Shown: positions 22,701 to 33,180 of the stretch, piece after piece | How the letters are laid out: every line of letters starts with the position of its first letter | How positions within the stretch are numbered: the first letter of the stretch is position 1 | DNA from: Onthophagus taurus | Lineage: Eukaryota; Arthropoda; Insecta; Coleoptera; Scarabaeidae | NCBI RefSeq assembly: GCF_036711975.1 | Contig: NC_091968.1 | Span: forward strand, 28,815,001 to 28,879,000 | Reading direction: 5' to 3' | DNA length: 64,000 bases | Notes under the pieces: generated by a model | Databases searched by the model: none | Told to the model about the DNA's origin: nothing | The model's input: only the letters and a program-made list of their open reading frames with translations | Translations under genes and position numbers: made by a program

Positions 22701-23220
22701 CATGATTTTGCAAAAAATCCGTTGGTAAATCGTATTGGATCGTTAAATCGCTAAGATTAATTTGCCCTTGTTGTTGTAATTTTTCGTTAATTTCCCCGGC
22801 AATTTTCGAAATGTACGTAACATCGATAAGTTGGCCCAAAACGAAATGAATGTCTTTGTGGCCTTTTAAAACTTCGTTAATATGATTCGAGACGTGGTTG
22901 TAATCGACTCCAATCACTTTCGATAGTTGGGTTAAATTAACTCGTCCTCCGTTTATGTACAGTTCGTTTTTTATATCTGTAACTAATTGAGTTGGCGTCA
23001 TGTATTCTTTTCCATCGCTTGTAAATATTAAATCGATCATTTTTCTTTGGAGTAACCATGATACAATTTCTATACAGTTTCTTTCCGACAACCTAATTGC
23101 GATTTCATCATTATTAAATTGAATAATCTAATTAAAATTTTATTACCTTTGAGCTGTGGAGGTTAATTGAACTTTTTGGAAATCAGCTGCTAAACGTTTT
23201 ATTTCTTCCCAATCAGCCAT
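16779..23220 (-). CDS. UFL1: E3 UFM1-protein ligase 1
   Basis: Three exons on the minus strand: 23220-23147, 23092-22423 and 18332-16779, totalling 765 residues (the human protein has 794). The N-terminus (MADWEEIKRLAADFQ, then QRLSERNCIEIV and DGKEYMTP) is diagnostic of UFL1. A lysine/glycine-rich linker lies at about residues 398-445, followed by the conserved helical C-terminal region. UFL1, with DDRGK1 and CDK5RAP3, attaches UFM1 to ribosomal and ER proteins at the ER membrane. Intron 1 is only 54 bp. Intron 2 (22422-18333, donor GTAAGT) is 4,090 bp and packed with transposon remnants. All three junctions keep frame, so the gene looks intact despite the invasion. Confidence 0.95.
18850..19293. 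mobile_element. MITE in UFL1 intron 2
   Basis: A 444-bp element with inverted ends TATAGTAGACGCCACGAGAG (left) and the complement of TATAGTAGAAACCACGAGAG (right), continuing into GCTGGCAGT. It carries no reading frame of note. It lies between the UFL1 acceptor and the reverse transcriptase remnant. Confidence 0.85.
19328..21345 (+). pseudogene. Dead non-LTR retrotransposon (RT + RNase H) between 34-bp inverted repeats
   Basis: Broken plus-strand frames read QHAYTQGKST and VFIDIERAFDKT (RT palm), GCPQGGVLSPLLWN, then LGITLDNKMTW and YGAVVWW (thumb/connection), then IYTDGSSRREGAGAG (RNase H start). The reverse transcriptase YADD box region is deleted and there are several frameshifts and stops. 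It is antisense to UFL1. The remnant lies between ATAACTTCGTTATTTTAAAT (19328) and its reverse complement at 21326-21345, extending to GAATGCTATAGTT, so it may have been inserted into a pre-existing inverted-repeat element. RNase H suggests an I/LOA-type element; the clade is uncertain. Confidence 0.82.
21640..21889. mobile_element. Degraded second copy of the 284-bp MITE
   Basis: It matches 15736-16019 from the AAAATGGCGGTTTGACAG segment to the right end CCGCGGTACTTTGATAATC..TAGGGA. The left inverted end is missing or decayed. It lies in UFL1 intron 2. From 21890 to the splice donor at 22422 I see only AT-rich intron without further recognised repeats. Confidence 0.75.
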
Positions 23221-23329
23221 TTTCGCTGTTAGTTTAATTAATTAATATTACTTAACTGGTTTAAAAAGTAAAATTCTTTAATCTTAAGCGATATTAAGCA
23301 TATGTTATTATTTTTGACGTGACATTTGC

Positions 23330-23490
23330 CTGTCAAATTAAGCCGATAAAGTAGATTCCATTAATTTTTATAATAATGTTTAAATAATCATAATAAATAG
23401 ATTCAGTAAATTTTTATTCCTAATTGTTTTATTTTTAAAAACACACAATGAAAAAGATGTTAATTACGTCTCTTAATATTCAGGATTAGC
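23330..23490 (-). pseudogene. Inverted copy of the fusion-gene tail and downstream DNA
   Basis: Read on the minus strand this matches 10800-10895 plus 11448-11510: AAGAGACGTAA, TTTTTCATTGTGTGTTTTTAA, ATAAAA.AATTAGGAATAAAAA, then ATTATAAAAATTAATGG and TACTTTATCGGCTTAATTTGAC. The terminal codons read LNIKRRN then stop, resembling the fusion proteins' basic tails. The MITE present at 10899-11447 is absent here. It lies just upstream of the UFL1 start, so a further cyclophilin-type copy once stood here or was copied here. Confidence 0.85.
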
Positions 23491-24139
23491 TGTCTTAAGC
23501 AGTTTTGGGCGGAATGTGGCGCCCAAAATGCCATGCGGGGGAAAAATTAAAAATTCATTTTAATTTAAAAAAGTTAAGAAATGCATTTTAATTAAAAATA
23601 TATATATTATATAATCAAAGAAATATAAATAAACTTAAAAAAAGACTGGAATAATCATAATCCATACTTCAGCAAAAATTTAAGAATTATACTGGTGAAC
23701 AACCAAATTTAAGGGAATACTCGGGAATACTCTGGTCAGAAGGTTAATTTGCAAGAAAAAATCTGAAATTGCAATAGTTATAAACTAGACTTCAGCAAAA
23801 AACAGGAATTACATTGTTCAAAGTCCACATGAAGTCTGAAATTACTGTTCGGAGAAAACAAAAAATTGATTATAAACCAAACATGATTTTTCATGGCAAT
23901 ACTTATGTGTTCAATAAAAGAATGCGAAGAATATGAACAAGAAACCAATGGACTTGTCTTGATATTGCACAGGATAGGAAATCACCAATACGGAAACTTT
24001 GCCAATGCAGGATAAGCACAAAAGCAAAGTAACAGCTGCAGAAATGAGGTACCGGGTGGTGTATAGATAATAAGAGGCTCCCAAAAAGATGATGATAGAC
24101 ACCCAGAAAGAAGTAGCTGTCAGTATCAAGAACAAAATA
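23491..24139. other. Stretch without a recognised gene
   Basis: About 650 bp of AT-rich DNA. Phrases such as CAGCAAAAA(AC)AGGAATTA recur loosely, which suggests an old decayed tandem repeat leading into the minisatellite. The open frame at 23911-24144 is hydrophobic and low-complexity with no family signature, and I do not call it a gene. Confidence 0.5.
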
Positions 24140-24740
24140 TACATAACGTTGGCAGAAGACTAGATACTGCTTCTAAAAAACTAAATACTGCTTTCTGAAG
24201 ACTAGATACTGCTCTGGACGATTAAATACTGCTTTCTGAAGACTAGATACTGCCGACAGGTCTAAATACAACATCTGGAACACTAAATACTGCTTTCTAA
24301 AAACTAAAATTGCTTTGTGGAGACTAAATACTGCTTTCTGAAGACTAGATACTGCTGACAGGTCTAAGTACTGCAAAAGAAAGATAAGATATTGTTGGAG
24401 AAAACATACATAACGTTGGCAGAAGATTAGATACTGCTTCTAGAAGACTAAATACTGCTTTCTGAAGACTAGATGCTTCCGACAGGTCTAAATACAGCGT
24501 CTGGAACACTAAACACTGCCTTCCAAGACTGAAATTGCTTTGTGGAGACTAAATACTGCTTTCTGAAGACTAGATACTGCTAACAGGTCTAAATACTGCA
24601 AAAGAAAGATAAAATATTTTGGAGAAAACATACATAACTTTGGTAGAAGACTATATACTGCTTCTAGAAGACTAAATACTGCTTTCTGAAGACTAGATAC
24701 TGCCGACAGGTCTAAATACAGCGTCTGGAACACTAACTAT
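24140..24740 (-). repeat. ~24-bp minisatellite with ~230-260-bp higher-order repeats
   Basis: The unit is GAAGACTAGATACTGCTTTCT and variants, about 24 bp. Larger blocks beginning CATACATAACNTTGG start near 24137, 24406 and 24627. On the reverse strand the unit reads AGCAGTATCTAGTCTTC, the same unit as in the DmX intron array at 58150-60540. Frames across it (for example 24173-24376) are repetitive artefacts. Confidence 0.85.
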
Positions 24741-24904
24741 TGTAGTACATTTTGAATGGGGTCTACCTTTGGCAGAATAATTTTCACAACTTCCTCTTTC
24801 TTTTGAACTTGCGCTACGATATTTTCGTGGATGCAGTAAATTTGAATATTTATTTATCAGACCTGTAGCTACAGGACGACGAATATGTGATAGAATATTG
24901 AGAA

Positions 24905-27900
24905 GAAACATATCGAGCAAAAACTAACATTTTCGCATCTCTTATCAATATAAGTGTTAAAAAAGATGCTAATTCAAAAATTTCTGGAAGCCGTGTTTAT
25001 TAAAATTAAGAAATGAAACTTATTTTAAATTGAAGCTTAATGCTTTCTCTTTAAAATGATGTATAATAAGTGTTGGGTTGGATTGGAAAAATATTGAGAA
25101 AAGAAATGTTGAAACAAAACTTACATTTTCGTATAACCTAAGTGTCAAAAACGATGCTAATTTAAAAATTTCTGGAAGCCGTATTTATTGAAATTAAGGA
25201 ATGAAACTTATTCTAAATTAAAGCTCAAAGCTTTCTCTTTAAAATGATGTATAATAATTGTTGGGTTCGATTGGAAAAATATTGAGAAAAGAAATGTTGA
25301 AATAAAACTTACATTTTCGTATAACCTAAAAGTGTCAAAAAAGATGCTAATTTAAAAATTCCTGGAAGTTGTGTTTATTGAAATTAAGGAATGAAACTTA
25401 TTCTAAATTAAAGCTCAAAGCTTTCTCTTTAAAATGATGTATAATAATTGTTGGGTTGGATTGGAAAAATATTGAGAAAAGAAATGTTGAAATAAAATTT
25501 ACATTTTCGTATAACCTAAATGTGTCAAAAAAGATGCTAATTTAAAAATTCCTGGAAGCTGTGTTTATTGAAATTAAGAAATGAAACTTATTCTAAATTA
25601 AAGCTCAAAGCTTTCTCTTTAAGATGATGTATAATAAGTGTTGGGTTGGATTGGAAAAATATTGAGAAAAGAAATGTTGAAATAAAACTTACATTTTCGT
25701 ATAACCTAAAAGTGTCAAAAACGATGCTAATTTAAAAATTTCTGGAAGCCGTATTTATTGAAATTAAGGAATGAAACTTATTCTAAATTAAAGCTCAAAG
25801 CTTTCTCTTTAAAATGATGTATAATAATTGTTGGGTTGGATTGGAAAAATATTGAGAAAAGAAATGTTGAAACAAAACTTACATTTTCGTATAACCTAAA
25901 AGTGTTAAAAACGATGCTAATTTAAAAATTTCTGGAAGCCGTATTTATTGAAATTAAGGAATGAAACTTATTCTAAATTAAAGCTCAAAGCTTTCTCTTT
26001 AAAATGATGTATAATAATTGTTGGGTTGGATTGGAAAAATATTGAGAAAACAAATGTTGAAACAAAACTTACATTTTCGTATAACCTAAAAGTGTCAAAA
26101 ACGATGCTAATTTAAAAATTTGTGGAAGCCGTATTTATTGAAATTAAGGAATGAAACTTATTCTAAATTAAAGCTCAAAGCTTTCTCTTTAAAATGATGT
26201 ATAATAATTGTTGGGTTGGATTGGAAAAATATTGAGAAAAGAAATGTTGAAACAAAACTTACATTTTCGTATAACCTAAAAGTGTTAAAAACGATGCTAA
26301 TTTAAAAATTTCTGGAAGCCGTATTTATTGAAATTAAGGAATGAAACTTATTCTAAATTAAAGCTCAAAGCTTTCTCTTTAAAATGATGTATAATAATTG
26401 TTGGGTTGGATTGGAAAAATATTGAGAAAAGAAATGTTGAAACAAAACTTACATTTTCGTATAACCTAAAAGTGTCAAAAACGATGCTAATTTAAAAATT
26501 TCTGGAAGCCGTATTTATTGAAATTAAGGAATGAAACTTATTCTAAATTAAAGCTCAAAGCTTTCTCTTTAAAATGATGTATAATAATTGTTGGGTTGGA
26601 TTGGAAAAATATTGAGAAAAGAAATGTTGAAATAAAATTTACATTTTCGTATAACCTAAATGTGTCAAAAAAGATGCTAATTTAAAAATTCCTGGAAGCT
26701 GTGTTTATTGAAATTAAGGAATGAAAGTTATTCTAAATTAAAGCTCAAAGCTTTCTCTTTAAAATGATGTATAATAATTGTTGGGTTGGATTGGAAAAAT
26801 ATTGAGAAAAGAAATGTTGAAATAAAACTTACATTTTCGTATAACCTAAATGTGTCAAAAAAGATGCTAATTTAAAAATTCCTGGAAGCTGTGTTTATTG
26901 AAATTAAGGAATGAAACTTATTCTAAATTAAAGCTCAAAGCTTTCTCTTTAAAATGATGTATAATAATTGTTGGGTTGGATTGGAAAAATATTGAGAAAA
27001 GAAATGTTGAAACAAAACTTACATTTTCGTATAACCTAAAAGTGTCAAAAACGATGCTAATTTAAAAATTTCTGGAAGCCGTATTTATTGAAATTAAGGA
27101 ATGAAACTTATTCTAAATGGGGTCATACACACTTATTAAATTTAGAGAAAATTTTTATGTCACACGATATATGCAAGTATATGCATGAACACAAAGTAAA
27201 AGAAATATTTTGATCAATTTTATATTTTGCGTAATTTGAAGTGAAAAATAGCAAATATTCAAACGAAATAATTTCGCGGCTTTTCTGTGACGTAGGAACC
27301 GCACTGCCTAAAACAAGTTAAATTGTCCGTTAGATAGCGCTTGCGGTGTGACAGTGTCAAAATAAAACCATGGATGTAATACAGTGTCTCTATTACATCC
27401 ATGAACAAAACATAATAAACATAACCTACAAACACTCTATCTCTTTTCAATACAACCTAAATGACGTTCATCTCTTTCTCGCATTTGAGCGGGGAGCAGG
27501 GGACGCAAAAGTGAGAATCGTACGTCATCAACGCGGGAATTTTAAAAGCGCAAATGGGTATATAAATTTTCAATAATTTTTTTAACAATGACTTTGTTCG
27601 AAAATATTAAAAAAAAAAATAACGGTAACTATATTTTTATATAAACTTTCAGAAAATATAATAAAAAAAAAATCGTGTATGACCCCATTAAAGCTCAAAG
27701 CTTTCTCTTTAAAATGATGTATAATAATTGTTGGATTGGATTGGAAAAATATTGAGAAAAGAAATGTTGAAACAAAACTTACATTTTCGTATAACCTAAA
27801 AGTGTCAAAAACGATGCTAATTTAAAAATTTCTGGAAGCCGTATTTATTGAAATTAAGGAATGAAACTTATTCTAAATTAAAGCTCAAAGCTTTCTCTTT

Positions 27901-28095
27901 AAAATGATGTATAATAATTGTTGGGTTGGATTGGAAAAATATAGAGAAAAGAAATGTTGAAACAAAACTTACATTTTCACATAACCTAAAAGTGTCAAAA
28001 AAGATGCTAATTAAAAAATTCCTGGAAGTCCTATTTATTGAAATTAAGGACTGAGACTTATTTTAAATTAAAGCTCAATGCTTTCTTTTTAAAAT
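24905..28095 (+). repeat. 190-bp satellite array, ~14 copies
   Basis: The landmark ACATTTTCGTATAACC begins at 25123, 25311, 25501, 25691, 25881, 26071, 26261, 26451, 26641, 26831 and 27021, then, after a MITE, at 27781 (27971 reads CACATAACC). The period is 190 bp. Units contain AAGCTCAAAGCTTTCTCTTT and TTGTTGGGTTGGATTGG. Two sequence variants (CCTGGAAGCTGTG and TCTGGAAGCCGTA) alternate in small runs. The edges are more diverged than the centre. No gene. Confidence 0.95.
27119..27686. mobile_element. MITE with GGGGTCATACAC ends (copy 2), inside the 190-bp satellite
   Basis: A 568-bp element, reverse orientation to 10899-11447, with the same ends. The interrupted satellite unit is 760 bp instead of 190 bp, the excess of 570 bp being the element plus a duplicated AT (27117-27118 and 27687-27688). 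The 16-bp stem with CATGGATGTAATA is present near 27368-27404. This is a younger insertion than the array. Confidence 0.93.
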
Positions 28096-28109
28096 GAGTG
28101 TTTAAAACT

Positions 28110-28372
28110 ACCGGTACTTTAAAGTACCGTCGGGACACAAAGGGTTAACATTGCTTGTGACGTCACATCGAAACTTTAATGTTATTTCTACACTTTCTTT
28201 TCATTATTAACGTGTTTTTTTGGGTCATTTCACATTGATTATATTTTTAAGCCACATGATTCTTGAATTTTTTAAAAATTTATTAAAAAAAAAAAATAAT
28301 TTATTGAAAAATTCTACAAAATTACATTCACAAATTAATAAAAGACCAAAACAGAATCTTATTTAATAAATT
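28110..28372. repeat. Fold-back element end fragment and CHORDC1 downstream DNA
   Basis: GGTTAACATTGCTTGTGACGTCAC..ATCGAAACTTTAA and the GGGTCATTTCACATTGATT block match fold-back arm sequences at 6300-6440 and 60660-60770. A small palindrome ACCGGTACTTTAAAGTACCG spans 28110-28130. The remainder is A-rich DNA downstream of CHORDC1. Confidence 0.6.
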
Positions 28373-29487
28373 TTATAAATCAGATAAATCAATACCTTCT
28401 ACTTTTGGTCCAAGCTCCTCTCCAGACTCTTTATCTTTCAAACTATCAAGTTTGTTATTAATTTCAAGTTTAGACCAACTAAAAGCTTCTGCTTTTCTCA
28501 TATTGATCTCAACTTTAGTCCCAAACATACTCACTTTACTTTGAGAAACATCAATAATCTAAAAAAAAATAGAATAAAATTAAATATTTAACCTAAAATA
28601 TTTTTTTACCCCGCAAAGTTCCACATCTAAATTAAAAGTAGCTCCGTTTTGGTTTGGAAAAATAAGATTTGCATATAAACGTATTGGATTTAATTTAATT
28701 TCACTTTTATCGGGACAATATTGTTTTGCATAAATCGAAACGACAACGTGCGTCCCTGTTTGGTGATAATCCCATCTACATTGTACTTTTGTTGAATCCT
28801 CATCTTTTTTAACCCAAAGATGAGAACCTGATTCGCACCCGGCTTGGTTTAAAAATGCATTAAAATCGCTAGTTTTTCTTTGACAACAAGACCAATATTT
28901 CATTCCTTCATGAAATATTGGTACTCCAGGGTGATAAGTACATGTTTGATCATTAGAAATAGGTCCTTGATAAGTTGAAGTACAACCTCCATTTTTACAT
29001 GAAGTACCAATAACGATTTCATCAGAATTTTCCTTTTTTTCAACAAAAACCTCTTCAAATTGTTTTCTTAGCGTGGGGGCTACGAGAGGTTTCATTAAAA
29101 CCAATTCCGTTCGTAACGACGGTCTTTTTAAACGACTTTTTTCGATCGGTTTAACTTCAATGACATCACCATCAGGAACGGGTTTTTGCGTCTTTTCAGG
29201 TTCGATGGGTTTTACGTTGGAGTGCTGCGAAAATGTGCATCCTTTAATGTTTAAGAATTCGGTAAAATCAGTGCATTTTTTGTTACAACACGACCATCCC
29301 TTATAAGCATCGTGAAAGAAAGGCTCTCCAGGATGATGTTGACACGATTCTGAAAGAGAGGAATCGAACGTGGAATTAATTTTCTTGGCGATTTAAAAGT
29401 GAACATAACCTTACTATCCGTGTTGGTGGTTACATCGTATTTTTTACCACAACCTCGGTTGTAACATTGTAATAAATCGCTTGACAT
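28373..29487 (-). CDS. CHORDC1: CHORD and CS domain-containing protein (morgana/CHORDC1)
   Basis: Three exons, 29487-29415, 29349-28610 and 28558-28373 (65 and 51 bp introns), give 332 residues, the same length as I recall for the human protein. CHORD1 occupies about residues 5-65 (LQCYNRGCGKKYD, CQHHPGEPFFHDAYKGWSCC). CHORD2 covers about 139-203 (CKNGGC, CTYHPGVPIFHEGMKYWSCC). The CS domain covers about 212-300 (CRWDYHQTGTHVVVSIYAKQ), followed by an acidic tail. The zinc-binding Cys/His residues are all present. Family members bind HSP90 and restrain ROCK kinases in centrosome duplication. The start MSSDLLQCYN matches the family. It is convergent with nothing close by; tandem repeats begin about 110 bp upstream of the ATG. 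Confidence 0.95.
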
Positions 29488-29599
29488 TCTTGGTTTATAA
29501 AGAGGGGTTTTGGAATAAGAAAATTAATAAAAAAGGGGTTGATGGGTTTTCGATGCAACACGAGTGACAGGTATAATTGAGGTTAGGTTTTGTTTGATT

Positions 29600-30393
29600 T
29601 TTAAAACGATTTATTTATATATTAGTTTTAAAAAAATTAATGTTAATTATTTAGTAATAATTAGATTAGAATTTAAAATAAATTAAAATGATACGATTAT
29701 TTTTATAATTTAATTGTTATAATTAATTTCTACTAGATGGCGCTAATTTTGTTCATATCCAAAAACACAAAGACATAATTAAAAAATATTTGTTTGATTT
29801 TTAAAACGATTTATTTATATATTAGTTTTAAAAGAATTAATGTTAATTATTTAGTAATAATTAGATTAGAATTTAAAATAATTTAAAATGATACGATTAT
29901 TTTTATAATTTAATTGTTATAATTAATTTCTACTAGATGGCGCTAATTTTGTTCACATCCAAAAACACAAAGCATACTTAAAAAATATTTGATTTTTAAA
30001 ACGATTTATTTATATATTACTTTTAAAAGAATAAATGTTAATTATTTAGTAATAATTAGATTAGAATTTAAAATAAATTAAAATGATACGATTATTTTTA
30101 TAATTGAATTGTTATAATTAATTTCTACTAGATGGCGCTAATTTTGTTCACATCCAAAAACCCAATAATTAAAAAATATGTAAAAAATATTTGTTTGATT
30201 TTTAAAACGATTTATTTATACATTAGTTTTAAAAGAATTAATGTTAATTATTTAGTAATAATTAGATTAGAATTTAAAATAAATTAAAATGATACGATTA
30301 TTTTTATAATTTAATTGTTATAATTAATTTCTACTAGATGGCGCTAATTTTGTTCACATCCAAAAACACAAAAAGACATAATAATTAAAAAAT
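29600..30393. repeat. ~200-bp tandem repeat, 4 copies, overlapping the gustatory receptor end
   Basis: The landmark CTAGATGGCGCTAATTTTGTTC begins at 29733, 29933, 30128 and 30334 (periods 200, 195, 206). Units start with GATTTTTAAAACGATTTATTTATA and end in CCAAAAACACAAAGACATA. The fourth unit supplies the last codons and stop of the minus-strand receptor gene. A fifth, detached copy lies at 32525-32750. Confidence 0.93.
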
Positions 30394-31596
30394 ATGTGCT
30401 TGTAAGATCGGCTATTTTTAAAAACCAGGTAAAATCGATCTCAAAGAATCCTCCAGCGTTATAACAATCCATCCCCAATTTAGATTGTTTAATAAAACTC
30501 CTTAAATTTCCTCTAAACTTCTTTGAATTAAAATCCTCTTGTGTTCTTTCCAATTTTAGCATCAATTTATAGGAGATTGATGGTGTTTTTTGTATTTCTC
30601 TATTCGATGAGGTCGCTGCTGAAGCTATTAATGAACTGTACGTCTAAAAAGATGGATAAATTTCACAATTATATAGTAAAAAAAAATATTTACCATATTT
30701 GTTACAAACCACCAAAGTCTCGTGAAGATATACGGTATACTTCGGTTGTATAAAAAGTTAAGTAAGAATAAAAGATTCGTTGCGACCGTATTTAGAGTTT
30801 CAAAGAATAAAATTAGCCCATAAACTTCATTGATTTCTTCCATTTCTTGAATAAGACATTGAAAAACGCGTAATAACTCATCTAATTCGAAATTATCTTG
30901 ATTTGTGATATTGGAATGGTTTAAATTAAAAAATCTTTTCGCTAAAATCCTATTTAACACTTCAAATCTGTTCGTAACACATCTTATTGTAGCCCCAATA
31001 CACATCAATGTCGATTGGATCATTAATTTTTGGACCATTTCGAGAAAATATCCTCTTTTGATTATTTCCAAAGGTAATTGGAAATATTCCAAAAGAGATA
31101 AAAAAAATTGCAGGAATATCATTAAATAAATAACCCCCAATTTAATTGAATACCACAAAAATTTCTTTTCTTCATAAAAATCGTTATAATTTAAAAATTT
31201 CTTATCAATTTTTATGATTATGTTTAATAATTGAGTTAATTTAAGCGATTTTTTCGTAAAATTCATTGAAATTAGAATAGTTACATAAACGGTTATCATT
31301 AAAATCGTGCTTAAAGTAAAAACAACGATGCTGGTTGGCGAAGAAAATTCAAAACTCTTCATCCTAATTTGATAAACTAAGCCGTAAGATATCAAAAATG
31401 TCGTTAAAACGATGAGAATTATTAATTTCCGTTTTTTTGACGGTTTTTCAACGGTATTTTTGATTTTATTGTAAAATGGAGCAACTCCAAAAGTGTTTCC
31501 AATTTTGAAACATACTAATAAATACTTAAAATCATTTCTTAAAGGTATTTTTTGATACATATTTCTTGATACACTAAAATTCTTGAAATGAATCAT
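30344..31596 (-). CDS. Gustatory receptor (7tm_7 family)
   Basis: Two exons, 31596-30694 and 30643-30344, joined in phase 0 over a 50-bp intron, encode 400 residues, normal for insect Grs. Several hydrophobic segments are visible (about residues 55-75, 88-110, 150-175, 255-280). The C-terminus AGGFFEIDFTWFLKIADLTS then TYFLIIMSF corresponds to the Gr signature (AG.FEID.. followed by TYhhhhhQF), with S replacing Q. Grs are ligand-gated cation channels of taste or contact-chemosensory neurons; the ligand cannot be predicted. The last ~15 codons and the stop coincide with sequence shared with the tandem repeat at 29600-30393, so the native C-terminus may have been altered. An alternative start M lies at residue 13. 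Confidence 0.87.
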
Positions 31597-32344
31597 TTTT
31601 TGAAGGGAAATATTAATGGGTATTGTAATAAATGGGTTGTTAATGGTTGAAATACTCTATTAAATGACCAATTTAATAAAAAGGAGGTTCTATTTAGCAA
31701 TAGATGGTGTTATGTAACATAATTATTAAGATGTCCTCCATTATGTCCATTTATGACTTTATTTCCATGAAATTCATGGAAATTAAAGTCTTGTTTGTGT
31801 ACTCCATTAATTTGGCTCTTTATGTTAACTCCTCCTATGTATTGCTGCATTAAACATCATTTTAAGGTCTTTGACTTAAAGTTATCAACTTTTTGGGGGC
31901 GGCATTTAGAGCGAAAAACTTCTTTAATAATAATTTCCTAACCATTCGACTCAAATTATTTTCAATTACCATTCCGAATCGATTTACCAACCCATTATTT
32001 ACAGTACTTATAAAACTGCTTTTATTGTTACATTAAACGTTTCGTCTTCTATGATTTCACCAGGAAATATCTCATAGTTTTTATCCATTCCTTATATAAG
32101 GTTATATGAACAGTTTTCTATCATAAGCTTGATTTGTTTGTAATGCTCTAACACCGACGTTTTTATCTTCATTTTCGTTTTCTTTATTGATTCGTTAGTT
32201 GTTTACAAAGATAACCTCACATTTCTTTTTTTTGACACAATCATATTCTTATTTCCTGTTTTACCGACCATTACCAACCTTGTTTTCATTAGATTTTGAG
32301 TTTAAAATTAAAACACACTATCTGAATGTAAGTTCCACAAAAAC
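31597..32344. other. Intergenic stretch without a recognised gene
   Basis: AT-rich DNA upstream of the gustatory receptor. A short palindrome TTTCCATGAAATTCATGGAAA lies at about 31761-31785. The open frame at 32199-32429 is low-complexity and runs into a dispersed repeat, so it is not called. Confidence 0.5.
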
Positions 32345-32507
32345 CCATTTTTATCATTTAACCCTTGTTTATATATATACCATATATATGTATATCTATA
32401 AACAAAGATTTAAGTTTGTGCAATTATAAATAATTTTCTTTGATGCGCCATCTATTAGAACTCAATGGAACTTTCGTCATTTTAAACGTCAAATTTGACA
32501 CTCAAAA
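32345..32507 (+). repeat. Left copy of a ~155-bp direct duplication
   Basis: It matches 32752-32908: TTTTTATCATTTAACCCTTG, TATATATACCATATATATG, AACAAAGATTTAAGTTTGTGC, GATGCGCCATCTATTAGAAC, ending AACGTCAAATTTGACACTC. The two copies flank a single detached copy of the ~200-bp repeat. Confidence 0.9.
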
Positions 32508-32509
32508 TA

Positions 32510-32750
32510 TGTGAAAAATATTTGTTTGATTTTTAAAACGATTTATTTATATATTACTTTTAAAAAAATTAATGTTAATTATTTAGTAATAATTAGATTA
32601 GAATTTAAAATAAATTAAAATGATACGATTATTTTATAATTTAATTGTTATAATTAATTTCTACTAGATGGCGCTAATTTTGTTCACATCCAAAAACACA
32701 AAGACATACTTAAAAAATATGTAAAAAATATTTATTTGATTTTTAAAACG
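32510..32750. repeat. Detached copy of the ~200-bp receptor-tail repeat
   Basis: It has the same orientation and content as the units at 29600-30393 (GATTTTTAAAACGATTTATTTATA to CCAAAAACACAAAGACATA, landmark at 32664), followed by the beginning of another unit. It is bounded by the 155-bp direct duplications. Confidence 0.9.
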
Positions 32751-32751
32751 A

Positions 32752-32908
32752 TTTTTATCATTTAACCCTTGTTTATATATATACCATATATATGTATATC
32801 TATAAACAAAGATTTAAGTTTGTGCAATTATAAATAATTTTCTTTGATGCGCCATCTATTAGAACTCAATGGAAATTTTGTCATTTTAAACGTCAAATTT
32901 GACACTCC
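32752..32908 (+). repeat. Right copy of the ~155-bp direct duplication
   Basis: Partner of 32345-32507, with only a few substitutions (GGAAATTTTG for GGAACTTTCG). It joins a possible chemoreceptor fragment on its right. Confidence 0.9.
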
Positions 32909-33180
32909 AAGAAGTTTTTAAATTTAATTTCGTAATTTTGAGGTTCATCGATGAAAATGTTATTTAATATTGATAATAATGTTGATTGGGTATGTACGTA
33001 GATGCACGTGGAAGCGATAATAATCGATTTTATGCTATCGGAAACATTTCTTCTAACATGTATGTAGTTGTTCACAATATGAGTTAACCAAGGGGGCAAT
33101 AAAAATACAATTACAACAAAATTTATATAATCAAGTTGGAAGATAGTGAGAGCTAAAGACCGTTGGAAAGTCTTGGGAGT
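32893..33180 (-). pseudogene. Possible chemoreceptor exon fragment
   Basis: The minus-strand frame is open from about 33190 (after a TAA) to 32893. It reads ..RSLALTIFQLDYINFVV then IVFLLPPWLTHIVNNYIHV and continues with a second hydrophobic stretch (SIIIASTCIYVHTQST). The alternation of a tryptophan-containing membrane segment and a short polar loop resembles the first part of insect odorant or gustatory receptors. It has no start, no clear splice partners and no C-terminal signature. It lies upstream of a genuine gustatory receptor on the same strand, consistent with a decayed tandem copy. This is a weak call. Confidence 0.3.

Noticed and set aside
24173-24733. Minus-strand frames reading repeated LYLDLSAVSSLQKAVF-type peptide
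   Set aside because: This is a translation of the 24-bp minisatellite; the periodic peptide is a by-product of unit length divisible by three.
27259-27576. Frames of 63-68 codons on both strands inside the 568-bp MITE (and 11003-11443 in the other copy)
   Set aside because: They are broken differently in the two copies and arise from the internal stem; no protein family recognised.
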